The notes below the pieces were generated by a model. The model was not told where the DNA came from. It made no database searches and was given only the letters and a program-made list of their open reading frames with translations. Made by a program: the position numbers and the translations under genes. Shown here piece after piece: positions 50,263 to 62,941 of a stretch of DNA of 64,000 nt; position 1 is the first letter of the stretch, and the number at the start of each line of letters is the position of its first letter. Location of the stretch: the NCBI GenBank assembly GCA_015501055.1, contig JADNYV010000075.1:93163-157162 (forward strand), read 5' to 3'. The DNA comes from Mucidula mucida. Lineage: Eukaryota > Basidiomycota > Agaricomycetes > Agaricales > Physalacriaceae.

Positions 50263-50841
50263 GGCGCAGCATCAGGCGGAGAGATGGACGCGCAGACTTT
50301 ATATGTGTGGCCGTGACCCGGCACATTGCTGGGCTTCCATGATACATCTGCGAGCGGGTATTCAACTTCATCTGCTGATCAAGTGATGGTGATGCCCTGC
50401 CTGGAGAAAAGCGCGTGTAGCTTCTGCCGTTAAAGCCGTTAACGTTATCTCACACCTCGAAGAAGTAAGAGCGTCCCGCGAATCGGAGTACACCTTGAGC
50501 AACATGTCGACTCCTGAACAAAAGACTGCAAAAGCATAAAGCAGTCAAGAAGTGAGGCTCTTTCAAAGCTGTTCCATAACTTATGAGCGCTGAAGGTCTG
50601 GCCTGTCTAGACAGTCTACGTACTTACCTGGTACTGGCCATGAACAAACCGGGAGGTTATTTCTGATCGTGTTGCCCTGATCCTTTAGTCAGCACTGTTT
50701 GGCTGGAGGAAACCGCCATGCAATCAGTGGCTGAAGCATCAGAACATATAAGCTGCCCTCGAGTAAATACGAGTGTCAGCTATGTTTAGCAGTAAAAGTA
50801 CAGCTTCTGCTCCGTAGCAAACCCGCCCGGCTTCGTCGCCA
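50263..50841. other. Intergenic stretch
   Basis: Between the reductase 5' end and the helicase 3' end. Presumed promoter and terminator; nothing else recognised. Confidence 0.4.
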
Positions 50842-53800
50842 CTACAGAATGTCACGCAAGAGCTCCCTCGCTATCCCGCCCGCCAACATGGTACCCTCGT
50901 CTTCGTCACTTGGAGTAACATCGCAGTAATGGGCCATCAACTGGGACCTGCAGACATAACTTCTTTCAGTACGACAATCTCAGCATTTTGAAAGGGACCT
51001 ACTCCAATCTCGAGATGTAACTTCCATCCAAATCAAGATCGAGTGCAGGGCCAGTGTATCTGCAACGAAATCAATCAACCAATATTACACAGAAGAACAC
51101 TTTCACGCACAGCTTATTCCGCAAGGTGAATTGTAAGAAACTCTTCCAGTATGGATCTGCCTTGAGGACCTCTCCATTGCCAATGACAATCAACAGCTCC
51201 TTGGCACGAGTAATGGCGACGTTCATCCTAAGCACCAATCAGTTTGACAGTGTCAGAATATTACGCCGCACCTCTTTCTCTCATGTACCAAGCCTTGTCC
51301 GTTCGTGACATCGTCGATCAAGAACCGTTATTGGACCTCACGCAGGAAAGAATGATAACCCTCATCTCCCGACCTTGATAGTCCTAGAGCGTTTTCACCA
51401 TTCAGCTAAATCCTTGACCGCGCTTTCTATTCGATGAATCCTCACCTCAACAGTTCCAACATCCACCTTACCCAACCCGCGCGACCGGAGCCGTTCACGC
51501 AGCTTCCATACTTGTTCCCTCCACGGTGCCATCACGCCAATCTCATCAATACTAACGGTGGATCAGAGGCATCACTTTCACTCAGCAAGCTCGTCACGGT
51601 CGCCACAACCTGATCGATCTCACCCTCGTTAAACCAAGTCGCACGCTTCGAAGCGACTGTCAGTCACGATCCAGAATGCATGAGTACGTACACTAACCTC
51701 ATCAATGCACTCTTCCTTCCACTGACCCCCAATAAACTTGAGAGGGATCTTAGGACTGGGGAGTCCCGACCATGTTATGATCCCATTGAAAATGGCAGAC
51801 GGCTCTAGCGTATCGTCATAGAATATCGCTGACGGCGGCATCAGTATAGCGGGATGGCTTCGATAGTTCTAAATGTGCATTGAGAAAGACACGGAGATGA
51901 AACTTTTCCGAATAGCTCACCTTGACGAGGTTTGCGATTGGTTTGATCGATCTCATACCCAGAGCGAGATCCTTAACATAACGGCTGTACAACGGCTGTT
52001 TAATAGCCTCTCCAGAAGCGAAATCTCGAGCTCATTGTCGCGGGCTTTGCTGGACGTCACGATAGGGCCCACTACCTGACTGTCAATAGTTCATTGAAAT
52101 CGAAATTGAAACCTACGTTGATTAGGATCTCCGCATAATACAAGCTGGGGTATCTCGCCAGGAAAAGCAACCTCCGCGTTATGAGGAGGGCAATACGGCA
52201 GCACTACCGTCATGGGCACCAAAAGCTCCGGTTCAGAGCCCTGCGCTGCTTCGTCGATGATGAGGTGTGTCCAATGGGGTTCAATCCGACGTCGTACAGT
52301 CGGATGGAGAATGTTCATCGTCCCGTCCTCCAACATGCCGAGACAGGTGTTGGTGCAGTAAGCTCTTGCTAGAATACCCGCATCAAGGCAAGACGTCACG
52401 ACCACTCGCTTCGCCATCAGCGCCGGCCACTGCGGGATTGCGAAATGGTTGTTTTCCACATCTCAATTGATCTTAGTTGAGACGAAGAGGGTAATGGTGG
52501 ACGTGCTTACAACAAAAATGCATCAGTCCTTCGGGCACTTCGGCAAATGTCCTCTTCTCGTCGTTCAGCCTGAGAAGCTGAGCTGGGGTAAGAACTTTCG
52601 CGAGTCTCACTGCGAGTGTGTCGGTAGCTGGGTTTGAGGGTGCGCATACAAGGACGTGAGCGTGAGGCTGTACCCGCAGAATCTGGTGTACCATTTCCAC
52701 GACGGTTCTGTCGTAAAGTTAGTGTATCAATAGCACAAGGAAGTCAATGTTTGCCTTGTCTTCCCCGTCCCTGGAGGACCGCGAATTACGAATGGAACCG
52801 GTGACCTGTACAAAGAGGCGAATGATATGGCTGTCTATAAAGAACCGTCAGGACTGGCGGGTGCGAAGAGAACGGACGACTACCTTCTGTTCATTGTTTA
52901 AGCCAGTATCGACCCACGGCTCTTGTGTGTTCGTGGAAATGGGCATTGGGACTGTAGTGTCTAAATGTTTGGGTTGGGGAAGAGCCATCGCTGGGCGACT
53001 AAGTTATGTGGATTTGAGAGTCTGCTTCCCATCGACATCACAGCCGCATTCATCGTCAACGAAGGGCCGGGATTCGCTAGAAATGAGAAATTAAAATAAA
53101 AGTGTATAGTATCCACTGGCAAGAACGTGGGAAGTCCGTGCTCGTCCAGCGGTCGTCCGAGAACTGGGGGAAGGGTCATTTGTATGTGTTTTTTGAGATT
53201 TGGACAATAAAAGTCTGTGCAAAAGTCAGGACGATATCGTGGCGACAGAGATACTACTTCCGAATAATGCCTTCACGCTTCCTCAACGCGACAATGCGCC
53301 CCTCAAACGCCTGACCGGTCCCCCATCGACTGACAACATTGACCTCCCTCATATGCAAAAGGTCGCCGGGCTCCAGATACGGGTGATTTTCACGTATACC
53401 AGGGATGGTCACGGAGAAATGGGCTAAAGCACAGTCGACGAAGTTGACGTTCATCTTCCAGAGCACCACCTCTTTCTTATCGGACGCGACCTGATCAAGC
53501 TCCCAAGACAATAGGGTATTCCAACGATCAACATAATTTTCAGGGCGAAGAGGGTTCGCGGGCATTTCTTCTGGTGGTGCAACGAGAAGAAGATTGGGTT
53601 CGTGCATGGCTTTAAGCTGGTCTAAAAGAGATTGAGGAAATAGATCGCAGGGGTAATTCGAAGAAGGGAAAAGAGATAAAGGAGGAAGAGGTTCGAAGAA
53701 ATGAGTTTGTTTTTGGATATCTTGTAAGTATTGAGGAACGAAAATGGATGCCTGGATCGTCGAGTCAGGAACTGGAGTTCGGAAGCAGTGAATTCGTACA

Positions 53801-54348
53801 TATTTATCAAGGGTTTTTTCAAATATCTTTAACTGTAGTTAGAAAGAAAACTCGAAGTGTTGCAGCGTACCACGCACAGGTAAATCGGGTTTCTCAACTA
53901 CATTAAGTGCAGTAAGACTATCCGACACAGCTGATGACGCGTCGGATGAGGACAACGATTCGAGAGCTTTTGCGCGCGCGACTTTAGCCTGTATAGCTCG
54001 CGTTCTTCGTCTTGAGGGGTTGTCTTTCGCGGTGGGAGAAACAGGTGATGGATATGGGATCTCTGGGACCGCGATAGTAGCAAGAAGATTGCGCGAGGAC
54101 ATGCGCCCTGTTAGGGGAGCCAGACGGTTTTTCCAGTAATGTGCGCAGGGTGTATCGTCCTCTGGGATGGGTGATTGGACTATCGGGGGTGGTCTTGGAC
54201 ATGGTACAATGTGTGGTGGATGAACCGGATATGGGTTTACAGCTATCCAACCTTCTGGCTGTGGTGCAAATATGATAGGAACTGGAGGGGGAGGAGATAT
54301 AAAAGGCTGGTGGTAGTACATGGTCGTATACAAGAAGAAATGAAGCAA
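50842..54348 (-). CDS. SF1 RNA helicase, Mov10/SDE3/UPF1-like
   Basis: Superfamily 1B helicase. N-terminus Pro-rich (MLHFFLYTTMYYHQPF...), then a domain with MNVNFVDCALAHFSVTIPGI. Helicase motifs: LNNEQKVVVRSL (Q-like), PFVIRGPPGTGKTRTVVEMV (Walker A), HVLVCAPSNPATDTLA (Ia), LIIDEAAQGSEPE (II, DEAA), LVLCGDPNQ (III) and NVAITRAKELLIVIGN (VI). Ends ARELLRDIL, stop at 50842. Many short introns; the one inside the Walker A codon block (52708-52754) uses a GC donor. The DEAAQ motif and overall order fit the Mov10/SDE3/Armitage group, which works with RNA silencing in plants and animals, but UPF1-like cousins cannot be excluded. The RdRP gene is 11 kb away. Confidence 0.85.
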
Positions 54349-54870
54349 AGTCCTGAAAGATCACGAACGTAAGAGACAAGCTGTGAAGAACACGTGTCAA
54401 GCAAACTTACCACGGTAGGCGCCCAGAAGTGATCGCTGTGAAGGACGAGGACAAGTCGCGACTTTGCCTAATCGTCGCCCCTGTCGGACACTGGCTGCGC
54501 TTGAAGATCCATATTGGTTTAATTTTGTTTGTAGGTCCTCGTGATAAACAAATACCTAATATCGGTACCACCGGAATCAGCACCCTTGGCTCCTACACCC
54601 ACATACTCACACATATTGACTACACTAGCGTATGCAAGGTGCAAAGGACTGGTAGACCTCTCCCGGCATGCCTTTTTGTCGTCTAGATAAGATTAGATCC
54701 GATGGATAGGCACAGCCGAATGTTTCCATGCGGTCCCTTTGTTGATGGTGGCACGAGTTTTGCAGACTATCGCTGTCTGCTTCCTTCTCTGATAGATCTC
54801 CTGCCTATCTCCAGAAGGAGGCGCTCCAATACAGGTGCCGACAGAAGGCTGTTAGCTTTAAATACGCATC
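54349..54870. promoter_or_regulatory. Divergent promoter of helicase and permease
   Basis: About 520 bases between two divergent genes. No strong TATA box; TTTAAATA lies near 54847, close to the permease start. No repeat or gene seen. Confidence 0.35.
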
Positions 54871-57485
54871 ATGCCTGGTCCCTCTCGCAGATCGCGCGAC
54901 ACCATGACTAGCGTTTCGGAAACGGTTGTGAACGAGGACGACAGAGAGCTCGTTGCGCTTGGATATGTTCCCTCATTCAAGCGCGAGTTCTCTAATCTCG
55001 CTACGGTATGGCTCCCTCGTCACAGTAGACACCAAACTCATGTTTTTTCGTAGATCAGTTTTGCATTTAGTATCATGGTGAATAGGACGGATCGCTTGGA
55101 ATTCCAATGTCACTCATAACTTTTGTACTAGGGTCTCTGCTCGAGTATTTCGACGACCTTCAACACTCCGCTCTTGACGGGAGGTCCATCATCGGTCGTC
55201 TGGTGTTGGATCCTTGGAGCATGCATGTGCTTTACGTTGGGCTCCAGCATAGCTGAGATCGTCAGCGCTTTTCCCACTTGTGGTGGATTGTAAGCCCTCA
55301 CTGCAACTCGTCATTCCTTCACCGCTAATATCACCACAGATATAGCGCATCTGCCTACCTAACTCCCAAGAAATACCGCGCAAGAGTACCCACAATTTTC
55401 ATTCTCTTGGCGGCTACTTCTGGACTCACGCGTTCCCTCACAGGTCGGCTGGCTCGTCGGATGGCTCAACATTCTCGGTCAAATCGCCGGTATCTCGTCA
55501 ACGGAGTTCGGTCTGTCCAACATGATATGGGCCGCAGTCGTAGTAGGCAGAGTGCGTCTTTTCTTTATCTGACAGCTTCTCCCGCAACCCCATGCTGACG
55601 GAACGCCCAGGACGGAGACTATGAAATCACTCAAGTACGCTCCAACTCTATTCCGCCTCTCTTCGTCTTATCTCGTTTCCACTAGGGAAAAGTAGTGGGG
55701 CTGTTCGCCGGTCTCCTTGTCGTCCATGGCCTCTTGGTGCGGAAAATTTCTGGTCCTCTGCGCAAGATGCTTATCCTCCACAGAACATGCTAGCGACGCG
55801 TTATCTCGCGAGCTTTTCAAAATCCTTCGTGTTCATCAATCTTGGCGCGACATTCAGTACGTCTGATCCCTGCCTGAAACCGCGTCGGCTCTAATCACAT
55901 GTACTAGTCATTATCATCGTGCTGTTAGCTACCACTGGCAGAGAGAACATGCACCCTGCGAACTACGTCTTTGGCTCTGCCGGGGTCGTCAATCAAACTG
56001 GAGGTTGGAACACGGGACTTGCATTCCTATTCGGTTTACTCAGTGTTCAATGGACTGTATGTTCCCTTGTCATCATTGAATTGAGGTACATGACCTAACT
56101 ATCTACCATAGATGACGGTGGGACTCCGCTTCGCATTTGCGGTGATGGAATACTGATCTCATCTTTGTTAGGACTATGATGCCACCGCACACATATCGTG
56201 AGGCTTCATCACATCCTTTATCACCGTGCTGTCGGACTGATGAATTCAATAGGGAGGAGGTACGGCGCGCAGCCTACGCGGGTATGTGCCACTTTGCTAT
56301 CGACACAAGAACATTGGCTCAAGGCATTAACCCATACAGCACCATCCGCTATCTTCATTGCAGGTTCGTGCCGCGTCCTTTTACAGCACATGACCTTTTC
56401 AAACGACTCACTTATCAGTTATCGGCACGGGTTTGATTGGTTGGCTCTTCAATATTGTGCTTGTTCTCTGCTCCGGACCTCTGTGAGTCCTCTAGAACTC
56501 TTTCGTATCGTGCTCGACCTTACGTTACTATTTCAGTGAGAACCTTCCTGGCGCGTCAGGCAATGCTGTCCTTGAGGTGCGATAAAGATTAAGACTTCTT
56601 AACAGAATCACACCTTATATGTGTTGTAGATCATGTACCTTCGAATGGGCAAGACGGGTGCCCTGATCCTTTGGGTAAGGTCACACTACGCCTCCAGCTT
56701 CATTGATCTCACCACTTGCTCAGGTATTCGTCTGCCTCACGGCTTTCTTCGTCGTGCAAACTGCCCTCCAAGCGGCCTCGCGAACAATTTACGCTTTCAG
56801 CCGGGACCATGGTAATCCTTTTACTACCCTCGTCATAACAATCTGTGAACCATTTGTCTTCACCAGGTCTCCCCGACGCAGGCTACTTTGGACACAACTC
56901 GGAATGGACGAACACGCCCTTACGCGCTATCGCGCTCACGACGCTCGTCTCCTTCCTCCCCGGCCTCCTCGACCTCGCGAGCCCCATCGCCGCCAACGCC
57001 ATGTTCTCCCTCTGCGCCATGGCCCTGGATCTCTCCTACATCATCCCCATCTTCCTGCGGCGCGTACTCCAGAACCACTCGGAGGTGATGTTCAAACCCG
57101 GTCCATTCTACATGGGCGATGGGCTCCTCGGCGCCGTCGTCAACTGGATATGTATCTTCTGGACGCTCTTCGTCGTTGTCATTTTCTCCTTCCCCACCGT
57201 CCTCCCCGTGACGAAGGAGAATATGAATTATGCTTCTGTCATCACCGTCGGTGTGATGGTCCTCGCTTTGTATGTGGTCTGCCTTTTGTGGCGCATCAAT
57301 TTTTACTCACAAAAATTGTGTGTAGTGCATGGTACATCATTGACGGTCATAGGCACTACCGTGGACCACAGTCGAACCTTCCACCTCCGGCTTATACGGC
57401 TGGCGTAGCTGTCCCAGAAATAAACAGCGCTGATCGCGACCAGAAATCAAAACTGGACAAGGAGGATCTGGAAAGTGCTGATTAG
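54871..57485 (+). CDS. Amino-acid/GABA permease (APC family)
   Basis: Twelve-helix permease of the amino acid/choline (UGA4-like) group. It starts MPGPSRRSRDTMTSVSETVV and has LVALGYVPSFKREFSNLAT (the typical lead into helix 1), GWLVGWLNILGQIAGISS, LFGLLSVQWTMT, DYDATAHISEEVRRAAYAAP (the consensus inter-helix motif), IMYLRMGKTGALILW, TALQAASRTIYAFSRDHG, and FKPGPFYMGDGLLGAVVNWI near the end. At least nine introns. The WTMT-DYDA junction requires a 6-base exon at 56112-56117 (ATGACG). The C-terminal tail is hydrophilic with acidic residues. Likely imports GABA, choline or similar amines; exact substrate unknown. Confidence 0.92.
56112..56117 (+). other. 6-base microexon in the permease gene (Met-Thr)
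   Basis: ATGACG is flanked by ACCATAG before and GTGGGACT after. The upstream intron starts GTATGT near 56057 and the downstream intron ends TTTGTTAG near 56172. Including it restores QWTMT-DYDATAHI, the conserved family sequence; skipping it removes Met-Thr. Confidence 0.75.
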
Positions 57486-58055
57486 GCATCGAGGGACCAA
57501 CAGACATGGCATATACCTTGAATGGAAGGGTGTTAACGATAATGATACAACGAATAGTACTTGACGCCTCCACAATTCGACGTCAGGCTTCATACGAGTA
57601 GTCTACTGGAAATGTTGATACCAATATCTGTCCTATATGAAGACTGCCAGAAAGGGTAAAATCAACAGTACAGGAAGACTCGGTATGGACTGGTTCGCCG
57701 TGAGGTTAGTGTCCACAATAGCTACGACTCGAATGGATGGTGAGAAACACTGAAAAGGAGGAGGATTATAGAGCAATGGCATCTAGGACAACATCCCATC
57801 TCCCCACATCACTGCCTATTTCGTATGGCTAGTTGGCTACACGCTACCATTGGCATGCTGTCTTTCTCTGGACTAGCTTGACTCCGACACCCGTTTCTCA
57901 CTCTCATTCTCGTATACAACATCGTGATTGAGTAGGGACTATCGAAACATCTCATGTAAGCTACTACAATGTACAGTACAGTTCTACGGGATACACTTTC
58001 GTCATTTATGCCTGTGCGCCACGCCACATACCCGGATCTAGCAAATAAAATAAAA
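57486..58055. other. Convergent spacer
   Basis: Between the 3' ends of the permease and trehalose synthase genes. Holds 3' untranslated regions; no gene recognised. Confidence 0.4.
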
Positions 58056-61000
58056 TTACATCCCAGCGAATGCCTTCAGCAAATCAACAGACTGCCACTT
58101 CTCGACGCGCCATTTCGCATCAGTACCCTTCCCACTCGTCGAACACGTCTCAGCGCTATCCAGCTCATTTAATCTTCGAAGAAGCTTCTCGTCGCTGCTG
58201 ACGGCGAGAACAAACTCCCATTCGTCGCCACTATCAAAGTCTGCACGCCCAGTCAAAGGAGCGTTACCTGGTCCTCCCGGATGCAAGATCGCGCCAACCG
58301 CGGTGGACCGGGAAATATTGCTGGGGAGGACAAGGAAGCTGTCCGTCCCCGGGATTATACGCAGACCAAAACGTTCACCAAGACTAAACGTGTTCATCAT
58401 TACAAGCTTCATCATGCTCGTTGATGAGAAACATACCTGTCGAAGATATGGTTCTGCGCCTCTGCAGCTTGGCGACGGGCCCATTGACGGTCCGAACACT
58501 CGTCGTTAGACTCGCCCGTCCAGAATCGCCATACGACCGATGCTTCGCGTTCCTCACATATGAACCTGGCGTTCGCTCACTGAACTGCAATACGAACGTG
58601 TGAGAGACCTATTAAGATGCCTTTGACGTCGCTTACATAGTTGAGTATTTCCAAACACGATGACTTCCAATCCATGTTGAGGTTGGCGACCATGTTTATC
58701 CATTGAGCAGGCTTGTCCTTTCGGGCGCGCGTCTTAAGAAGCATCCGTTCTCTGATCTAATACTTTATATGAGCGGCTAGACGATGATCGAAAAAGAGGA
58801 GAACGAACACAATCCCGACATCAGCAAGTTCGTCCGCAAGTTTACTGAGTGCGCCCTTTACCGGCAAGCCACTAAGCACCCAGACTTCGTTCTTCTTATC
58901 CTCGCTAAGTCGCCTCAAGATGTCTATCGCGTTTCGCAGTTGTTCGTTCTCAACGTCGAACTCGCTGCCCTTTTTGCTCAGTTCGCGGTTCCATAGTGTG
59001 CCCTCCAAATCCACCAGAACGAGCCGCTTGTTACAGTGGCTCCACTGCACCAAAACTCGCCCAACCCTGGCCTTGTTCAATATCTCCACACTCTCATGAT
59101 TGCCGGTACCCCTCTGATGTTCCTCCCAGCTCCGGAGACAGCGCGACAGAAATCCAGTAACAAACTTCTGCGCACTCTGCTCTTCCACCCAACCAAGAAG
59201 CTCTTCCCAGCGTCGCCGTCTTTGTTGGGCGACTTCCTCCTTCGAAACCTTTTCAGACGCATCACAGTCATCCCGGAGAGCTTCGTGTATGCCTTTAGCT
59301 GTCCCCATACGATCCCACGGGTTTATGCCGACGCAGCTACGGAACCCGCGGAAACTCCAGCTTCCAGTGAACTCACTCAATACGAGAACACCTTCCTCGC
59401 CCGGTTCCTTGTCTTCCTGAGAAACAACGAACTCATGCGAACGCAGAGCCATGCCCTCACGTAGAGAGGTGATGATGAACGCGTCCGCGCACGTAAGAAG
59501 AGCGAGATATTGAGAGTATGTGACATCGGAAGTGGGCAAGAACACGATAGGTTGGTATGTGAGCGTCGAGAAACGCGAATTTATGGCGGACACAGTGGTG
59601 AGGATCTGATCGGTAAGCGTCGAATTCACTTGCGCAAGGCTGGGCGAACGTGGAGGGTTGGAAGGAATAGCTATTTGAATCAAGACGACCTTGGATGCGG
59701 TGAGCGCCAACTCAGGAGAAAGGAAGATTTCATCATACCTTTCCTTGATACTCTGGATGCTGCTCCAAAAACGTCTGGAAGGCTTGTATTTTATGCTTAA
59801 CGCCTTGAATTTCGTCCATCTTGTCGCGTCCCACGATCAACTTCATACCGGCATACCGCTGCTTCAGCACATTGATCCATTCTGTGACCTCTGGATCTTT
59901 CTTCCTTTCGCGGAACAAGCCCACATCGATTCCAATGGGGTACACACCGACATCGACAAAACGACCCCTCTCCTCGTCGCCGGTAGCGATACCTTCCTCT
60001 GGCGGCAGCTGGATACCGCGAGGCAGCGCCTCAACAGCCAGGATTCGACTGCACGTCTGGCGGAAGTGTCGCGCGAACGATGCAGTTTGAAACCCAACCA
60101 GGTCGGCACCAAGAACACCTCGCAAGAGCTTATCTCTAACAGAGAGACAACGGAATATCTCCGAGCTCGGGAACGCGACGTGCATAAAGAAGCCAATGGG
60201 ACCTGGCACGCCGGCAGTGCGAAGCATCTGCGGGAGTAACATCAAGTGATAGTCATTCACCCATACGACATCACCCTCCTGCCACACGGCCTTGATCGTG
60301 TCCGCAAACTTTTGATTGACGTCAACATAGTGCTTGAAACTGGCACTTTCGTAAAAGAGCTTGGTTTTAGGCGCGTCAGGAACTGCGTAGTGTAACGCCG
60401 GCCAGAGAACCTGATGGCAGAACTCGTCGTAGCACCCCTCGAACACGGCATCGTCGACCCAGACTACTTCGCTCTCGTATCCGCCTTCTTTGAGACGCGT
60501 AGAAGTCGTTTCGCGGAGTGCCGGTGACCAAGAGTCGGTCTCGACCCCGAGTGTGCCCACCCAGAGCTTACGCTTGAGCTGGGGACGTGATGCGTTCAGA
60601 GAAACAGAATCAATAGCATTCTTGAGACCGCCATTACAATGGGCATTGGGTTCAATGTGAAACTCGGCGGTGACGATGCTTGAAACGGAGTCGGGACGCC
60701 GAGACAGTGATCGGGAAGGGGTGCGCCTCAGACGGCGGTGGCTGGGCGTGCGGTATGTGAGGGGAGGCGATTTCACCTGGAAATCAGACGAGTCGACGGA
60801 TGCCTGACGTGACAACTTTTCTGGTGTATTGTTAGCGGTATTGACTTTGGAGAAGGATTCAGGTTTTCAGAAACTGGTGATAGCTGGTCGGCTGTGGGCT
60901 TTCGGGACTGAAAATCGCGTTAGACAATGCTATGAAACACCAGACAGCAATTGTGGCGTACGCGGTCTCTCAAATCGTCAACGATGCTCTTCAATTTCGG

Positions 61001-61225
61001 CCGGGGAAGTGGGGCTGGCTTGCTGCTGTCATTCTGCAAACGAAGCACGATGTCCGGGACATTGAGCTCGCGCGCCGTGGAGTTATTCGCGCTCGACTTT
61101 CTCGACGTCGGCTTTGGTTTGTCTGGGGTAGTCTTGCCCGAGCCTTCCGAGATGATGACAGAGTTGGGGAGAAAGAGAGACGCGATAATGACCCTATGGG
61201 ATCGGAACGATGTAGAGGACGACAT
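58056..61225 (-). CDS. Trehalose-6-phosphate synthase/phosphatase regulatory subunit (TSL1/TPS3-like)
   Basis: Two-domain protein: GT20 glycosyltransferase-like then HAD phosphatase-like, as in the yeast trehalose synthase complex. The first exon (to 61225) gives SHRVIIASLFLPNSVIIS; the next begins RQASVDSSDFQVKSPP. The GT20 region has VWVNDYHLMLLPQMLR, HVAFPSSEIFR (usually HIPFPSSEIF), IVGRDKMDEIQGVKHKIQAF and LREGMALRSHEFVVSQED (usually DGMNLVSYEFV). The HAD motif 1 reads LVLVDLEGTLW, so the second Asp of DxD is Glu. These changes suggest a non-catalytic, regulatory subunit. The C-terminus is LKAFAGM. A one-base break is likely at about 58738-58741 (missing T in TTT before the ENG block), although an alternative splice keeps frame. 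Confidence 0.88.
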
Positions 61226-62686
61226 GGGGAACAGAGCGAGGGCAACAGGGATGGTGGTGGTCAGTTATAGAGAATAGATTGCTCGTCATAAACCGTGTAA
61301 TGGGCGATCGCCATTCCCATTTTGGGCATCACCCTCCGAATTTCGAAAAGTTTTCCCTCCTCGTCCAGGCGGTCCATTCCGATATCTTCCAGGAAGCAAT
61401 CAACCTATCTGATCGTCGGAGACTTGCCGGACTCTGGCATGGGAGTTTTACGGCGTATGATGCAGAAACGTGCGTCGAGGTACTGGAATGGGAAGGCTTT
61501 CACAAGCGCCTTGCGCGTTATTTTGGCGACTGTTCTAAAGATCAGATAACAATCCCGCGGCTACACGCGTACGGGAGTGCCGGGCCCGCCAGTGAATTCA
61601 ACAGCAAGTTCTTGCATTCAAGCGGGGCGCATGTCCGGTATCGTAAATGACATCCCGGCCCGCGCTCAGCAACGTCCAGAGATCGCAAAGAACTCACTTG
61701 AACCCCATAAGTAATCAACACTTTGGCCCAAGCCGGCTTGGTGAAGAAAGCGGACAGAATATGCATGCGATGGCTGCCCAGATGAACATCAATGTACGGA
61801 GGAAAGCTGCCATCTACACGAGGCGTTGACTTGGGCCTCAAGAGTCACTTCAAATTCAGGGCGGAACCTAATTATCGGTGAACAGTGCGGCAACTGCCGT
61901 AACATCTTTAAACTTGAACCATACCTACTTTTATGATACCTTTCCCCAATTCGCCAGCTTCGTATGCGCCTGAACCAGTCCTTGTTCGCGTAGAACTTGC
62001 ACCGGAGGCTTGCTCTGAAACGTCACCCTTCCCTGCTATTCCATGCACCCGGACCCCCCACTCATTGACGTACGCATTACTGACCGGGCGGCTTTTCTTT
62101 CACCGTCGTCTCTCTTATTTATGCACAGGTTACCCGCGGGGCAATAGAATGCGACTCCTCAAGATGTTCGGCCAAAGAACGGCCCTTATACGTCCACCGA
62201 GTCTAACCGTATCCCGATGATGCTTCGCATTCCTCTCCTTCCATTGTGACTTTTCGTACTAGAATGGGCGTCAAAGCGGCTCTAATACCCTCGGCCTCAT
62301 CTCAACCCCGCAACTACCTCCACTTTTCATTAAACGTTCGAAAAAAAACACGCCATCTGTCCAACAATTCAATTCCCTCTGGCTGACTGCATGGTCCCAC
62401 TTGAGTTGTGGCATTCAACCCTCATAATTAATGTCAGCCTCAGGAAACACGAATATTACCACCGTGCTGCATTACGCGCCCGGAGCCTTATCCTTCGCGT
62501 TACGCCACACTCCAAATTACCCGATCTTATCATTGCCTAATCCTTTCCGATCAGACCGGCCCCCTATTTGCCTACCTTAAGTGCCTCCTGGCTAGCCTCC
62601 TCTCTCTTACTCCCTTCTCCAAACCACTCAAGGGTCGCGTCAAAAACCCTCACCCTCACGCTCTCACCCTTTCCGAGTTTTCCACC
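61226..62686. other. Stretch with no convincing gene
   Basis: Short open frames on both strands. The longest plus-strand one (61279-61650) contains DRRRLAGLWHGSFTAYDAET and could be part of an unrecognised gene. A minus-strand frame at 61542-61841 (SHRMHILSAFFTKPAWAKVL) overlaps it. They cannot both be real, and I cannot choose. The presumed trehalose synthase promoter is at the left end. Confidence 0.3.
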
Positions 62687-62941
62687 ATGGGTATCGGCGA
62701 CGACATCACGCTCAACTCGTTCAAGTTTTGTTTGGACCACGGCAACGAAGTCTCTGGACGCACTGCTTCTGCGACCACCGCGAAGACAACAATGCCACAT
62801 CGGCGACCTCGCGCAGTCGTTGGGGAAGGGGGAGAAATATGATGTAAACGTACGTGTCCGCCCTGCAGCGCCTCATGGTGATCCTAACGGCGCGTGTTAT
62901 ATAGGAGCGAAAACAAATATGCGCTTTTGCTCTGGGGATAA
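62687..62941 (+). CDS. Possible small Cys-rich (MYND-like) protein, frame uncertain
   Basis: ATG at 62687 in a good context (CCACCATGGG) after a CT-rich leader. It reads MGIGDDITLNSFKFCLDHGN, like the CLxH-type Cys/His start of agaric MYND-related proteins. A one-base change near 62760 would continue into HCFCDHREDNNATS, keeping the Cys/His spacing; as written the frame leads to low-complexity residues. An intron with donor GTAAACG near 62842 may follow. The call rests on pattern only. Confidence 0.3.
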
